The notes beneath the pieces were generated by a model. It was not told where the DNA came from. It was given only the letters and a program-made list of their open reading frames with translations, and made no database searches. A DNA stretch of 64,000 nt. It comes from Pyrococcus kukulkanii. GTDB lineage: Archaea; Methanobacteriota_B; Thermococci; Thermococcales; Thermococcaceae. Below are positions 7,353-16,287 of the stretch, piece by piece; position 1 is the first letter of the stretch; each line of letters begins with the position of its first letter. The stretch lies in assembly GCF_001577775.1 (NCBI RefSeq), contig NZ_CP010835.1, forward strand, positions 1,913,127-1,977,126, given 5' to 3'. The position numbers and the translations under genes were made by a program.

Positions 7353-9542
7353 ATGAAAAAAATCTTCCTGTCTGTTGTTCTTGTGTCCCTTTTGCTAATG
7401 AACTTCCCGGTCTTATCAAGCTCCGACAAGTGGGTCGTTGTTTATACGGGCTATTTAAAGCCGGGAGATATCCTAAGCGTTGGAGATTACACAATTACGG
7501 TGAGGCAGAGTATCTACGGCTCCCCTTATATCTTCATTAAGAAGGGCAGCGAATGGGGAACCTTCTTTAAAGCTGATTTTGGTGCAAGTCTGGAATATGA
7601 AAACATAAGGGTTACTCCAGGTAGCTATGATAGCGAAAAAGGCTTATTCGTTGTAGTTAACTATAAAGTCACCAGTGAAGAGCACAAAGCAAAGCCTGGG
7701 TTATATTTTAAGGGTTTTGAGATATTGAACGTGACGAATAGCACAGTTAAGATAAAGTACAGCGGGAAGATCCTAACTTTGTTGGCAAACTCTTCAGCTA
7801 GAATCGGCTCGTACCTTTTAGAGTTCACTGGAAGCACGGTAGTTCTATATGAGTTGCCCAAAGTTGTGGTGAGTACTAGTGGGGCTGAGCTGGTAGTCTC
7901 ATTTCCCTATAGAGAAATTACGGTTTTTCCTGGGGAGACAATTCAGTTGCCTGTCTTCGTAACTAATAATGGATCCGAGAAAGTCACGGTAAAAGCGGGC
8001 ATCTTAAGCGCTCCCGCTGACTGGGACGTTGGTCTCTACTATCAGGGAGTTGAAATAGGCTCAATGGACCTTGAGGGCAAATCAACTCTTTCTTTAGAAT
8101 TGCGGATCTCGATACCGCAGAACGCTTCAGGAGTGCACTACATCAAGTTTTCAATAAATGACGAGATATTTACACTTAAAGTTAAGGTAAAGGAACCGAA
8201 GGGGGTAGAAGAAGGGGTAAAGGTATACACTCCAATACTCGTCCAAGAAGTTGAGGCTGGAGAATCTGCGAGGTTCCCTCTGGTTATATCGACACCCTAC
8301 GATGCCAATATTTCCATATCCCTCCACGCTCCAACTAACTGGAAGGCTTACTCAACTTACCAGAATATGAGGGTATCGGAGGTTTCCCTCAGAAAGGGGG
8401 AGAGTGTTGTCTTTGATGTAGTCGTGGAAGTCCCAAGAAACGCGGATCTTGGAGCCCATGAGATAAAAGTGGGAATAGCAGTTGAGGGGTCTCAAGGGAG
8501 CATTACGAAGGACATAACGTTTGTCATTAATGTGTACAAGACTTACAAGGGTCAAAAAGCAACTCTCAAATTGGCAGTGGTTGACGATAGCGGAATGCCC
8601 GTTCCAAAGGCCACCGTTAAGATAGAAAATGAGACGTATGGGACGGACATCAACGGACTTTTAGAAGTTGAGTTGGATCCTGGGGAGTATAAGGTGGTAG
8701 TCGCTAAAGATGGCTTTGAAAAGGCTGAAGAGGATGTCAAGCTGGAAGACGGTGAGGTTAAGGAATTAAAGATAATGATAAGGAAGGAGGCCTATTACTT
8801 TGTCGTTGACACGGAATCGGATGTGTATCCAATAACACTTGGAAGTGTCTCGTCCCCCTTCGCAATTACGATAGAGAATTTGGGTAGGAACGATGACGAG
8901 TATAAGCTAGGCATATCAGGCCTTCCGAGCAATTGGAACGCAATGTTTACACAGTCACCTGAAAGTACACTTCAACTAACTAAAATAAAAGTTGAGGCTG
9001 GAAAATCAGAAACCATTTACCTTAAAGTGTACCCCTCCCTAAACGCTAAGCCTGGGAAGTATAACATCACGTTAATAGTTCGGAGTTCTAGCGGCCTAGT
9101 CAAAGAGGTGCCAATAAAAATAGATCTAACGGGAATTTATCAGATGGACGTTAACCTAATGAACTACAGGCTAACTATAACCGCAGGCGAAGAAAGGGAG
9201 ACTACCATAAATATATACAACTTTGGAACGGCGCCGATAACCAACATTAGAATATCTGCTTCTGCACCAAAGGGTTGGGAAGTTTACGTTGAGCCTCAAT
9301 CAATCCCGATACTAGATCCCAAGAAGCCTACGAGTGCCATGATAAGAATAAAGGTGCCGAAAGGGACTCCCGCTGGGGACTACAGAGTAAGGATAACGGT
9401 TAAGTCTGACCAGCAGGAGTGGAACGACTCAATTAGAGTTGTCGTCAGACAAAAGTCTACCTCGGCCTATATAGGTATCTTTCTCTTGATATTGGCGTTT
9501 GTGGGAGTAATATTAATGATAAGGAGGGTTGGAAGGAGATGA
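7353..9542 (+). CDS. Large membrane-anchored surface protein with repeated Ig-like domains
   Basis: About 729 residues. A signal peptide (MKKIFLSVVLVSLLLMNF, cut probably near SS-SDKW) is followed by an all-beta ectodomain. At least four NEW3/CARDB-like modules are visible, with recurrent phrases such as PADWDVGLYY, PTNWKAYSTYQN, PSNWNAMFTQSP and PKGWEVYVEPQS. One carboxypeptidase-regulatory-like domain (VDDSGMPVPKATVKIENETYG) lies between them. A C-terminal helix (SAYIGIFLLILAFVGVILM) with a basic tail anchors it outside the cell. ATG 7353 after GGAGG is preferred to GTG 7347. It overlaps the second permease by ATGA. Being inside an ABC-2 operon, it may be the exporter's receptor or its cargo-handling partner. 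Confidence 0.75.
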   Translation: MKKIFLSVVLVSLLLMNFPVLSSSDKWVVVYTGYLKPGDILSVGDYTITVRQSIYGSPYIFIKKGSEWGTFFKADFGASLEYENIRVTPGSYDSEKGLFVVVNYKVTSEEHKAKPGLYFKGFEILNVTNSTVKIKYSGKILTLLANSSARIGSYLLEFTGSTVVLYELPKVVVSTSGAELVVSFPYREITVFPGETIQLPVFVTNNGSEKVTVKAGILSAPADWDVGLYYQGVEIGSMDLEGKSTLSLELRISIPQNASGVHYIKFSINDEIFTLKVKVKEPKGVEEGVKVYTPILVQEVEAGESARFPLVISTPYDANISISLHAPTNWKAYSTYQNMRVSEVSLRKGESVVFDVVVEVPRNADLGAHEIKVGIAVEGSQGSITKDITFVINVYKTYKGQKATLKLAVVDDSGMPVPKATVKIENETYGTDINGLLEVELDPGEYKVVVAKDGFEKAEEDVKLEDGEVKELKIMIRKEAYYFVVDTESDVYPITLGSVSSPFAITIENLGRNDDEYKLGISGLPSNWNAMFTQSPESTLQLTKIKVEAGKSETIYLKVYPSLNAKPGKYNITLIVRSSSGLVKEVPIKIDLTGIYQMDVNLMNYRLTITAGEERETTINIYNFGTAPITNIRISASAPKGWEVYVEPQSIPILDPKKPTSAMIRIKVPKGTPAGDYRVRITVKSDQQEWNDSIRVVVRQKSTSAYIGIFLLILAFVGVILMIRRVGRR

Positions 9543-10537
9543 GTGCCATTCAAAACATAGCAAGTAAGGAGCTTTACTTAGCAGTAAAGACCAAGAGGTT
9601 TATAATCTTACTTTCCGTCTATTTAATCTTTTTAGCCCTCTCCGTATATTTCACAAGGTTTGATGTTACTGCAGAAGGTAGCTATGGCTATACCGTTCAC
9701 AGGACTATAATGGGAGCTAGTGGTGTTATATATGAAACTCCAATCTCATCAATTTTCATTAACAACTCAATGTTGTGGATGTTCTTCGGATCTCTTCTTG
9801 GCATTTTATTGGGCGCAGACTCGATAAATAGAGAGCTCCAAGAAGGAACGGTAAAAGTTCTACTTGGTCATCCAGTTTATAGGGATGAAGTAATAAATGG
9901 CAAGTTCTTGGGGAATGCACTAGCCCTCCTGCTCGTGATCTTGGTAGGGTTCATCTTTACCATAGCAACAGCCCTAATATTCGGAATCCCAATGGAAGGT
10001 CTGTCATTAGCTAGGCTCTTCATACTATCAATTTTCATATTCCTATACACTCTCGTGTTCTTGAGTTTGGGAACTATGATATCAACGCTTATCAGGAGTC
10101 CCGAAACTTCAATATTAGTTAGTATAGGTTTGGTTATCTTCTTTGTCATAGTTTATCCGATACTTGCAGGTTCGTTGGCTAACTCGATAGTAGGCGAGCC
10201 TCCCGAGTGCCATGCCGTAACGGTAGTCAGGCAGGTTGAGGCAAATGGTCAAATAATAGAGTCCATTGGGCCTTCAAATGATAACTGTGCAGAGATATAT
10301 GAGGAGTGGAGGGAAAAAGTGACGGTATGGGAGAGGAGGATAAATATCCTGAACCCGGCAATGCACTTTGCTCAGCTGATGATCTACACCTTCGCGGGAG
10401 AGGAAGGTTACGATGATTATTTGCCCCTTTCAGATAGCCTTGGTTACGCGATTAACAACTTGGCTATTCTTATAATAGAGCTACTGTTCCCGTTCTCAAT
10501 AGCGTACGTCAGATTTCTCACTAGAGATTTACGTTAG
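9539..10537 (+). CDS. ABC-2 type transporter permease, second paralogue
   Basis: A 332-residue permease beginning MSAIQNIASKELYLAVKTKRFIILL, with six or so helices. Its coupling region LLGADSINRELQEGTVKVLLGHPVYRDEVINGKFLGN mirrors the permease at 5413. The extracytoplasmic loop contains two cysteines (GEPPECHAV and DNCAEIYEEW) that could form a disulfide. The ATG overlaps the stop of the surface-protein gene. The 3' end overlaps the convergent aminotransferase gene by nine bases. Confidence 0.8.
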   Translation: MSAIQNIASKELYLAVKTKRFIILLSVYLIFLALSVYFTRFDVTAEGSYGYTVHRTIMGASGVIYETPISSIFINNSMLWMFFGSLLGILLGADSINRELQEGTVKVLLGHPVYRDEVINGKFLGNALALLLVILVGFIFTIATALIFGIPMEGLSLARLFILSIFIFLYTLVFLSLGTMISTLIRSPETSILVSIGLVIFFVIVYPILAGSLANSIVGEPPECHAVTVVRQVEANGQIIESIGPSNDNCAEIYEEWREKVTVWERRINILNPAMHFAQLMIYTFAGEEGYDDYLPLSDSLGYAINNLAILIIELLFPFSIAYVRFLTRDLR

Positions 10538-11698
10538 CTTCTTCTCTTTTAGGACTTTTTCCATTCTGTCCATTGCCTCTTCCAGCTTTTCATAAGCGGT
10601 TGCGTAGCTTATTCTTACGTAACCTTCTCCTGCTTTTCCAAATGCGCTCCCAGGAACTACAGCAACCCTAGCTTCCTTGAGCATTAATTCGCTGAACTCC
10701 TTGCTCGTGAGGCCCGTATCTTTAATCCTTGGGAATATGTAGAATGCTCCCTTGGGCTTCACGGTTGGCAAGCCCATCTCGTTGAGCCTCTTCCAAACTA
10801 GCTTCCTCCTCCTGTCGTACTCTTTCCTCATCTCCTCGACGGCTTTCCAGCTCCTTTCATCCCTCAGTGCTTTTGCGGCTGCATATTGGATAAATGTCAC
10901 CGGGCATGTAGCATTGTACATCTGGAACCTGACCATCTTTTCAATAACCCATGAAGGTGCTGCAACGAAACCTAGCCTCCATCCCGTCATTGCAAACGTC
11001 TTTGAGAATCCATTTACTGTAATAGTCCTTTCAAACATTCCATCAAGGGCTGCTATGCTGTAATGCTTTGCATCATCGTATATGAAGTGTTCATAGACTT
11101 CATCACTTATAACTATCAGATCATGCTCTACTGCAAAATCTGCAATTTCCTCAAGATCCTTTCTAGTTAGCACTGCACCCGTTGGATTGTTTGGGGAGTT
11201 TATAATCAAAGCTCTCGTTTTCTCAGTTATGTATTTCTCCAAGTCATCAACATTTAGTCTGAACTCATTCTCTTCATAAGTCGGCACTTCAACGGGCTTT
11301 CCTCCTGCTAAAATCACGGCTGGAGCATAGCTAACGAACATTGGGCTTGGGATTAGAACTTCTTCTCCATCACCTAAGAATGTTGAAAGGCTCATTAGGA
11401 AAGCTTGGTTTGCTCCTACTAAAACCATGATCTCAGTTTTTGGATCTGCATCAATCCCATTCTGTTTTTTTAATTTTTCGGCTATTGCCTCCCTAAGTTC
11501 TAATAGCCCAATATTTGGCCCATAGTGAGTCAATCCTAAGTCTAAAGCTTCTTTGACATACTCTTTTATGTGTTGAGGAGTATCGAAATCTGGCTCTCCT
11601 ATTCCTAGAGATATAACGTCTTTCATACCAGCTGCTATGTCAAAGAGCTTTCTTATCTCGGAAGGATTTACAAGTTCAAGTCTATCTTTTAGGGCCAT
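10529..11698 (-). CDS. PLP-dependent aminotransferase, aromatic/aspartate type (fold I)
   Basis: A 389-residue class I aminotransferase. SLGIGEPDFDTPQHIKE is the N-terminal signature, NSPNNPTGAVL the cofactor-contacting Asn-Pro segment, ISDEVYEHFIYDD carries the Asp-Tyr pair and TVNGFSKTFAMTGWRLGF carries the Schiff-base lysine (SKTFAMTGWR). It closely resembles the structurally known Pyrococcus horikoshii aromatic aminotransferase. It transfers amino groups between aromatic or acidic amino acids and 2-oxoglutarate in peptide fermentation. The start ATG follows GGAGGTGT. It is divergent from the NSS transporter, which might import its substrates. Confidence 0.88.
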   Translation of the reverse strand: MALKDRLELVNPSEIRKLFDIAAGMKDVISLGIGEPDFDTPQHIKEYVKEALDLGLTHYGPNIGLLELREAIAEKLKKQNGIDADPKTEIMVLVGANQAFLMSLSTFLGDGEEVLIPSPMFVSYAPAVILAGGKPVEVPTYEENEFRLNVDDLEKYITEKTRALIINSPNNPTGAVLTRKDLEEIADFAVEHDLIVISDEVYEHFIYDDAKHYSIAALDGMFERTITVNGFSKTFAMTGWRLGFVAAPSWVIEKMVRFQMYNATCPVTFIQYAAAKALRDERSWKAVEEMRKEYDRRRKLVWKRLNEMGLPTVKPKGAFYIFPRIKDTGLTSKEFSELMLKEARVAVVPGSAFGKAGEGYVRISYATAYEKLEEAMDRMEKVLKEKKLT

Positions 11699-11823
11699 TT
11701 CCTACACCTCCGCACTAAAATAACAACGAAGCGTTTAATAATTTATATTCAAGCAAGTTATTTATGTTTTACAAGCAAGTAAATGTTCTTGTTTGTCAAT
11801 TGTTCACATCAGAGGCCGGCAAT

Positions 11824-11831
11824 CTTTATAA
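11824..11831 (+). promoter_or_regulatory. TATA box of the NSS transporter gene
   Basis: TTTATAAA at 11824-11831 would place the transcription start near 11853, leaving a leader of about 55 bases to the ATG at 11909. Confidence 0.5.
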
Positions 11832-11908
11832 ACTTCATGCGTTGTAGTATATCCGTAAATCTCTGGATTTTATTTTTTAGATTATGTACCATGGGAGGTG
11901 ACATCGAT

Positions 11909-13468
11909 ATGGAGCAGAGGGAAAAATGGGCAACTAAGATTGGATTGATTTTAGCGATGGCAGGAAATGCCATTGGTCTCGGTAACTTCGTCAGATTTCC
12001 AACACAGGTCGCAGGGAACGGTGGAGGAGCTTTTATGGTTCCATACTTCTTGGCATTGTTCCTCCTCGGAATACCTGTGATGTGGGTTGAGTGGGTTCAG
12101 GGAAGGTACGGAGGAAAGTATGGTCATGGAACCCTTGGTCCAACGTTCTATTTAATGGCCAGAGAAAGTGTAAAGCCAAGAACAGCTTTAATCTTTGGAT
12201 TAATTGGTGGTGCATTAGCATTTGCAACAACGACGTTACTTAACAGCTACTATCTTCACTTAATTGGATGGTCTGCAGCATACTCCTGGTTCAGTATTAC
12301 TGGAGCATATTTTGGTAAAAACACGGCAGAATTCTTTAGCCAGTACCTAAGCAATCACGGCCAAGTATTCCTATTCTGGGGTATAACAGTAGTCCTTTTG
12401 GGCATTGCGGTAGGTCAGGGTGTAAGTAAGGGTATCGAGAGATGGGTCAAAGTCATGATGCCTCTCTTATATGTGTTCGCAATAATCCTAGTTATCTACG
12501 TCTTTGCGTTAGGTTCCCCACTTGGTGATCCCAAGTGGTCAACACTTAAGGGATTTGAGTTCATTTGGTCACCAAACTGGACTTATCTCAAAGAGAACTT
12601 ATGGAGTGTAATGTTGGCTGCAAGTGGTCAGATATTCTTCACCTTATCATTAGGTATGAGTATCATCCAGAACTACGCTTCATACTTAGGGCCAAAGGAT
12701 GACGTTGCCTTGTCAGGTCTAGCAACAGTGTCATTAAATGAGTTTGCAGAGGTAGTTTTGGGTGGTTCAATCGCCGTTCCACTGGCAGTGGCTTACGCCC
12801 CAAAGATAGTGCCTGCAGATGTTCTTGCTAAGGGTAGTGATGCTGCACTGCAATGGATTTCAGAGAATTTCGGTCTTGGATTCTCTTATACCAGCCTACC
12901 AAACATCTTCGTTCAGATGGGAGCAGCTGGAAGATTCTTTGGAGCACTATGGTTCCTTCTCCTATGGTTTGCTGGATTCACTTCGGCAATAGCAATGTAT
13001 AACTACTTAACGGCTCTACTTGAAGAAGACCTTGGAATACCAAGGAAGACTGGAACATGGGTAGTCTTCGTTATATACTTCCTCCTGGGAATTCCAGTAG
13101 TGTACATAAGTGGATACCTAGATCAGGTTGATGCATGGATAAGCTTCCAGCTTGCATTACTTGCACTGTTTGACATAATAGTTGGAGTGTGGCTGTTCAA
13201 GCCTGACAACTTCTGGAAGGAGTTACACGAGGGTGCCCTCATTAACGTGCCAGAGATATACAAGTGGATTACGGTAATAGTCGCACCGATCTTCATTGCG
13301 CTGCCCTTGTTTGGTACAGCAAAGTCCTTAATCGGAACAACTCTCCAATGGCCAGCTAGGATAGCTATCCTGGCAATGTTAACCATCGGAGCAATAGAGA
13401 CATACTATGCAATCAAGAAGAAGTACGGGGAAGAGTTAGAGAAGAATGAGGTTATCATAAAGGTCTGA
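11909..13468 (+). CDS. Sodium-dependent amino-acid transporter, NSS (LeuT-like) family
   Basis: A 519-residue carrier with about 12 helices. Helix 1 has the unwound substrate/Na+ site AGNAIGLGNFVRFP and helix 1-2 carries GGGAFMVPY. The segment FTLSLGMSIIQNYASYL corresponds to helix 6, and the helix 8 region follows. An open frame extends back to 11783, but GGAGGTGA seven bases before ATG 11909 fixes the start (MEQREKWATKIGLILAMAG). The neighbouring aminotransferase and the small partner gene ten bases downstream suggest amino-acid import, perhaps aromatic or branched-chain. The substrate is not decidable from sequence. Confidence 0.87.
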   Translation: MEQREKWATKIGLILAMAGNAIGLGNFVRFPTQVAGNGGGAFMVPYFLALFLLGIPVMWVEWVQGRYGGKYGHGTLGPTFYLMARESVKPRTALIFGLIGGALAFATTTLLNSYYLHLIGWSAAYSWFSITGAYFGKNTAEFFSQYLSNHGQVFLFWGITVVLLGIAVGQGVSKGIERWVKVMMPLLYVFAIILVIYVFALGSPLGDPKWSTLKGFEFIWSPNWTYLKENLWSVMLAASGQIFFTLSLGMSIIQNYASYLGPKDDVALSGLATVSLNEFAEVVLGGSIAVPLAVAYAPKIVPADVLAKGSDAALQWISENFGLGFSYTSLPNIFVQMGAAGRFFGALWFLLLWFAGFTSAIAMYNYLTALLEEDLGIPRKTGTWVVFVIYFLLGIPVVYISGYLDQVDAWISFQLALLALFDIIVGVWLFKPDNFWKELHEGALINVPEIYKWITVIVAPIFIALPLFGTAKSLIGTTLQWPARIAILAMLTIGAIETYYAIKKKYGEELEKNEVIIKV

Positions 13469-13478
13469 GGTGACAAAA

Positions 13479-13571
13479 ATGTGGGCAGTGTACATGGTAT
13501 TGGCGTGGCTTGTTATCTTTATAATGATGGGTTGGAGCATCAGCAAACTAATGAAAGCTCAACAGGCTTGA
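13479..13571 (+). CDS. 30-residue membrane partner of the NSS transporter (MetS-like)
   Basis: A tiny gene, MWAVYMVLAWLVIFIMMGWS then a basic tail ISKLMKAQQA. One helix spans the membrane. It begins ten bases after the transporter stop, with GAGGTGA as ribosome site overlapping that stop. Corynebacterial MetP works with a small subunit, MetS, of this size, topology and position, and similar small proteins follow many prokaryotic NSS genes. The assignment rests on that analogy. Confidence 0.7.
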   Translation: MWAVYMVLAWLVIFIMMGWSISKLMKAQQA

Positions 13572-13613
13572 ATTTTTAAATTTCTTTTCTTCTTTAATTT
13601 TGGGGGTGTAGAA

Positions 13614-14348
13614 GTGAAAAGTCCAGATATTCTTAGGGAAGTTGCGGAGAACTTAAAACTTACCATAGAACGATTACAAAAGGTTAAAGTTCTTGGAGAA
13701 AAGAAAAAGAAAAGGGCAATAAATCTGCTTAATGAGGCATCAGAAAACTTTCTTATACTGAGTGGGGAGGTTGAAAGGGATAATATTGAAATGGCTGAAT
13801 TTCTTCGAAAGAAATCTGTCGAAATCAAAAATAATACATCAGATAGGGCAATAGAGAGAATAGGAGAAAAAGAATACCTCAAGAGCATTGAAAAAATGAA
13901 CCTTTACTCAAAAACGGCATTTTATGATTTCAAGCCAACGAAACTTAAGGAGCTCAAAAGAGCTTATAGGGCATTTATATACGGAATGGCCTTATATTTT
14001 GTCCTTGCTGGTTTATCTACAAGACCAGAACTTGCGATTACTGCCCTTATATTAGCAATTCCAGCGATATTATCAATGCTCAGCCTTCAAAGGAGAGGGT
14101 ATACTGGATTAATGCTTGCTTATGCAGTCTCGCCAATTCCAATAATACAGAGTGCAATGCTTGTCAGGATGTTTTATTCAGTTGTTACAAATCCTGAGAT
14201 GATCAAGAAGGCGGCTGAGGTTTTAGGGAAGAGTGAAAGCTTTATTGTTGCATACAGCTGGGGTGTGATATTGCTTTCATTCATCGATTTCGCTTTGCTT
14301 ACTTATGGCATATACTCTCTAACAAAACACAGGCATGCATTCCTCTAG
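13614..14348 (+). CDS. Membrane protein with N-terminal coiled coil, function unknown
   Basis: A 244-residue protein starting at GTG (ribosome site GGGGGTGTAGAA). Residues 1-110 are charged and helical (LTIERLQKVKVLGEKKKK; EFLRKKSVEIKNNT), probably a coiled coil in the cytoplasm. Residues 115-240 hold about four membrane helices (YGMALYFVLAGLS; ITALILAIPAILSML; SWGVILLSFIDFALLTYGIY). I do not recognise the family. It stands alone between the NSS cassette and a convergent operon and overlaps the latter's 3' end by four bases. Confidence 0.65.
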   Translation: MKSPDILREVAENLKLTIERLQKVKVLGEKKKKRAINLLNEASENFLILSGEVERDNIEMAEFLRKKSVEIKNNTSDRAIERIGEKEYLKSIEKMNLYSKTAFYDFKPTKLKELKRAYRAFIYGMALYFVLAGLSTRPELAITALILAIPAILSMLSLQRRGYTGLMLAYAVSPIPIIQSAMLVRMFYSVVTNPEMIKKAAEVLGKSESFIVAYSWGVILLSFIDFALLTYGIYSLTKHRHAFL

Positions 14349-15274
14349 AGCTTTCTAATTTTTGCCACAAAAAATCCACTAGTCTTATGAACATCTGGAT
14401 AGAATCTCCTCGCTTTTCCTATCTCCTCATCAAGCTCAATTCCAAATGGTGATGTGAGGGCGGGCTCTCCATACTTAAGGGGAAGCAACTCAATGTCAAA
14501 ATTATCAAGGACCCATTGTATAACAAACTCGTTTTCTTCTGGCTCCAGGGAACATGTTGAGTAAACGAGGATTCCCCCAGGTTTTAAAACTTCTATAGCC
14601 TTCTCGATCATCTTCATCTGTAGACCCTGGCAGTACTTGATATCTTCCATTGTTCTATTATGTTTCCTTTCGGGATTCTTATGAATCGTCCCGCTACCGG
14701 TGCATGGAGCGTCCAATAATATCTTATCGAACTCGGTTCCTAATTCATTTATATAGAGGGAGGACTTGTGAAATAATATTGTATTCACAACGCCTAACCT
14801 GGCTAAGTTTAATCTCGTTTCCCTTAATCTATCTTCGCCAACGTCAAATGCATATATTATCCCTTTATTTTCCATCAACTGTGCCAAGTGTGATGTTTTT
14901 CCACCTGGAGCAGCTGCCATATCCGCAACGACTTCCCCGGGTTTTGGATCTAAAGCCACTGGTGGATACATTGAACTCGCCTCTTGGATGTAGATTAATC
15001 CAGTAAGATATTCAGGGGTTGAGGTTATTGAGAACGGCTCCCTTGTTAAGCAGAAACCTTCCCTGGCCCATGGAACCTTTCTGAACTGAAACCCCTTTTT
15101 GGTGAGCCTCTTTGTCAGCTCAGCCACGGTTGTTTTGAGTGTATTGACTCTAAAACATCTTGGTAGAGGTTTTTCCATAGCTTGAGCTATCCTGTAGGCC
15201 CTCTCTCCCCAGAGTTGATAATACCTTTCCGCGAAAGTTTTAGAATAGCCAAGGGAGATCAGTTTATCTATCAT
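14345..15274 (-). CDS. RNA cytosine-C5 methyltransferase, NSUN/Nop2/RsmB family
   Basis: A 309-residue SAM-dependent methyltransferase. ADMAAAPGGKTSHLAQLM is the SAM-binding motif I. Motif IV DAPCTGSGTIHKNP and motif VI YSTCSLEPEENE carry the two conserved cysteines of m5C enzymes, one of which is the nucleophile. The N-terminal part resembles the small RNA-binding extension of archaeal NSUN enzymes. It methylates a tRNA or rRNA cytosine; which one cannot be read from sequence. It is last in a five-gene leftward operon and overlaps rpiA by four bases. Confidence 0.88.
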   Translation of the reverse strand: MIDKLISLGYSKTFAERYYQLWGERAYRIAQAMEKPLPRCFRVNTLKTTVAELTKRLTKKGFQFRKVPWAREGFCLTREPFSITSTPEYLTGLIYIQEASSMYPPVALDPKPGEVVADMAAAPGGKTSHLAQLMENKGIIYAFDVGEDRLRETRLNLARLGVVNTILFHKSSLYINELGTEFDKILLDAPCTGSGTIHKNPERKHNRTMEDIKYCQGLQMKMIEKAIEVLKPGGILVYSTCSLEPEENEFVIQWVLDNFDIELLPLKYGEPALTSPFGIELDEEIGKARRFYPDVHKTSGFFVAKIRKL

Positions 15275-15960
15275 CTCTCCATCTTCTTAACGCCCTCTTT
15301 GGTTCCCACTAATACTATGTCAGCTATATCCGCAAATATCCCGTTCTCGACAACTCCTGGGATAGTATTTAGCTCTATCTCCATATCAAGTGGATCTTCT
15401 ATCCTTTGGAATTTCGCATCAATTATGAAGTTTCCATTTTCCGTGACTACCGGGCCGTCTTTCTTTTTGCCCATTCTTAGCTCAGCTTCCGCATTAAATA
15501 TACTAAGTTCCTCAAGAATTGCCTTCCATGCCGCTGGAATTACCTCAATTGGGACTGGCATCTTCTGACAGAGATAATCAACAAGCTTCGTTTCATCAAC
15601 TAAAACTATGAAGGTTCCAGCTCTGTACTCTATAATCTTCTCCATTGTTAAAGCTGCTCCTCTGCCTTTAATTAAGTTTAAATTTGGATCAACTTCGTCC
15701 GCCCCGTCTACAGCTACATCGATTGCGTCAACTTGATCTAAGCTAACCACGGGAACTCCATATTCCATTGCAAGGATCTTTGCCTGGTAGGATGTGGGAA
15801 CTCCATATATTTCTTCTAACTCCCCTTTCTGAATTTTCTCGCTTAAAAACTGAATAAAGTAAGCAGTAGTTGATCCCGTTCCTAGTCCAATAACCATATC
15901 GTCTTCTATATACCTTAATGCTTCTTTTGCTACTGCCTTTTTCATGTCTTCAACATTCAT
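15271..15960 (-). CDS. rpiA: Ribose-5-phosphate isomerase A
   Basis: A 229-residue enzyme interconverting ribose 5-phosphate and ribulose 5-phosphate. Diagnostic motifs are GLGTGSTTAYFIQFL (phosphate loop), VDGADEVDPNLNLIKGRGAALTMEKI (catalytic Asp and Lys region), and VLVDETKLVDYL. Length and sequence match Pyrococcus RpiA of known structure. In an archaeon without a full oxidative pentose route it supplies ribose 5-phosphate. Three bases separate it from the upstream membrane-protein gene. Confidence 0.93.
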   Translation of the reverse strand: MNVEDMKKAVAKEALRYIEDDMVIGLGTGSTTAYFIQFLSEKIQKGELEEIYGVPTSYQAKILAMEYGVPVVSLDQVDAIDVAVDGADEVDPNLNLIKGRGAALTMEKIIEYRAGTFIVLVDETKLVDYLCQKMPVPIEVIPAAWKAILEELSIFNAEAELRMGKKKDGPVVTENGNFIIDAKFQRIEDPLDMEIELNTIPGVVENGIFADIADIVLVGTKEGVKKMER

Positions 15961-15963
15961 ATT

Positions 15964-16287
15964 TCATCCCTTCGTTACGTTGTAATATATTGTCTGGTTA
16001 TAATATGCCACTGGCTGGTATTTAATTGCTATTGTATAGAACATCCCTGTAAAGTACAGCCAGAAGAAGAAAAAGCTCCAAAATGTCTTTTTAAGTAAAA
16101 CCCTTTCATCTTTTAATTCTTCGGGGATATCTTTGACTATCGCTATCAGTATTTTTGGGGAAATTATGTATATCGCCCAACCGATTATCCAGCCCATAGG
16201 AGCATACGCTGAGGCTATTCCACTTATGATTCCAGCTATAGCGAACATTGCATATGCGATAAGCATCATTTTATTTTCCGTATTCAC
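15964..16287 (-). CDS. Small membrane protein in the rpiA operon
   Basis: About 107 residues with three or four predicted helices (MMLIAYAMFAIAGIISGIASAYAP; IIGWAIYIISPKILIAIV; FWSFFFFWLYFTGMFYTIAI). The longest frame begins at 16344, but GGTGA five bases before a GTG at 16285-16287 points to a start at MNTENKMMLIAY. This overlaps the upstream gene by 17 bases. The C-terminal YQPVAYYNQTIYYNVT is Tyr-rich. No family is recognised. Confidence 0.65.
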   Translation of the reverse strand: MNTENKMMLIAYAMFAIAGIISGIASAYAPMGWIIGWAIYIISPKILIAIVKDIPEELKDERVLLKKTFWSFFFFWLYFTGMFYTIAIKYQPVAYYNQTIYYNVTKG

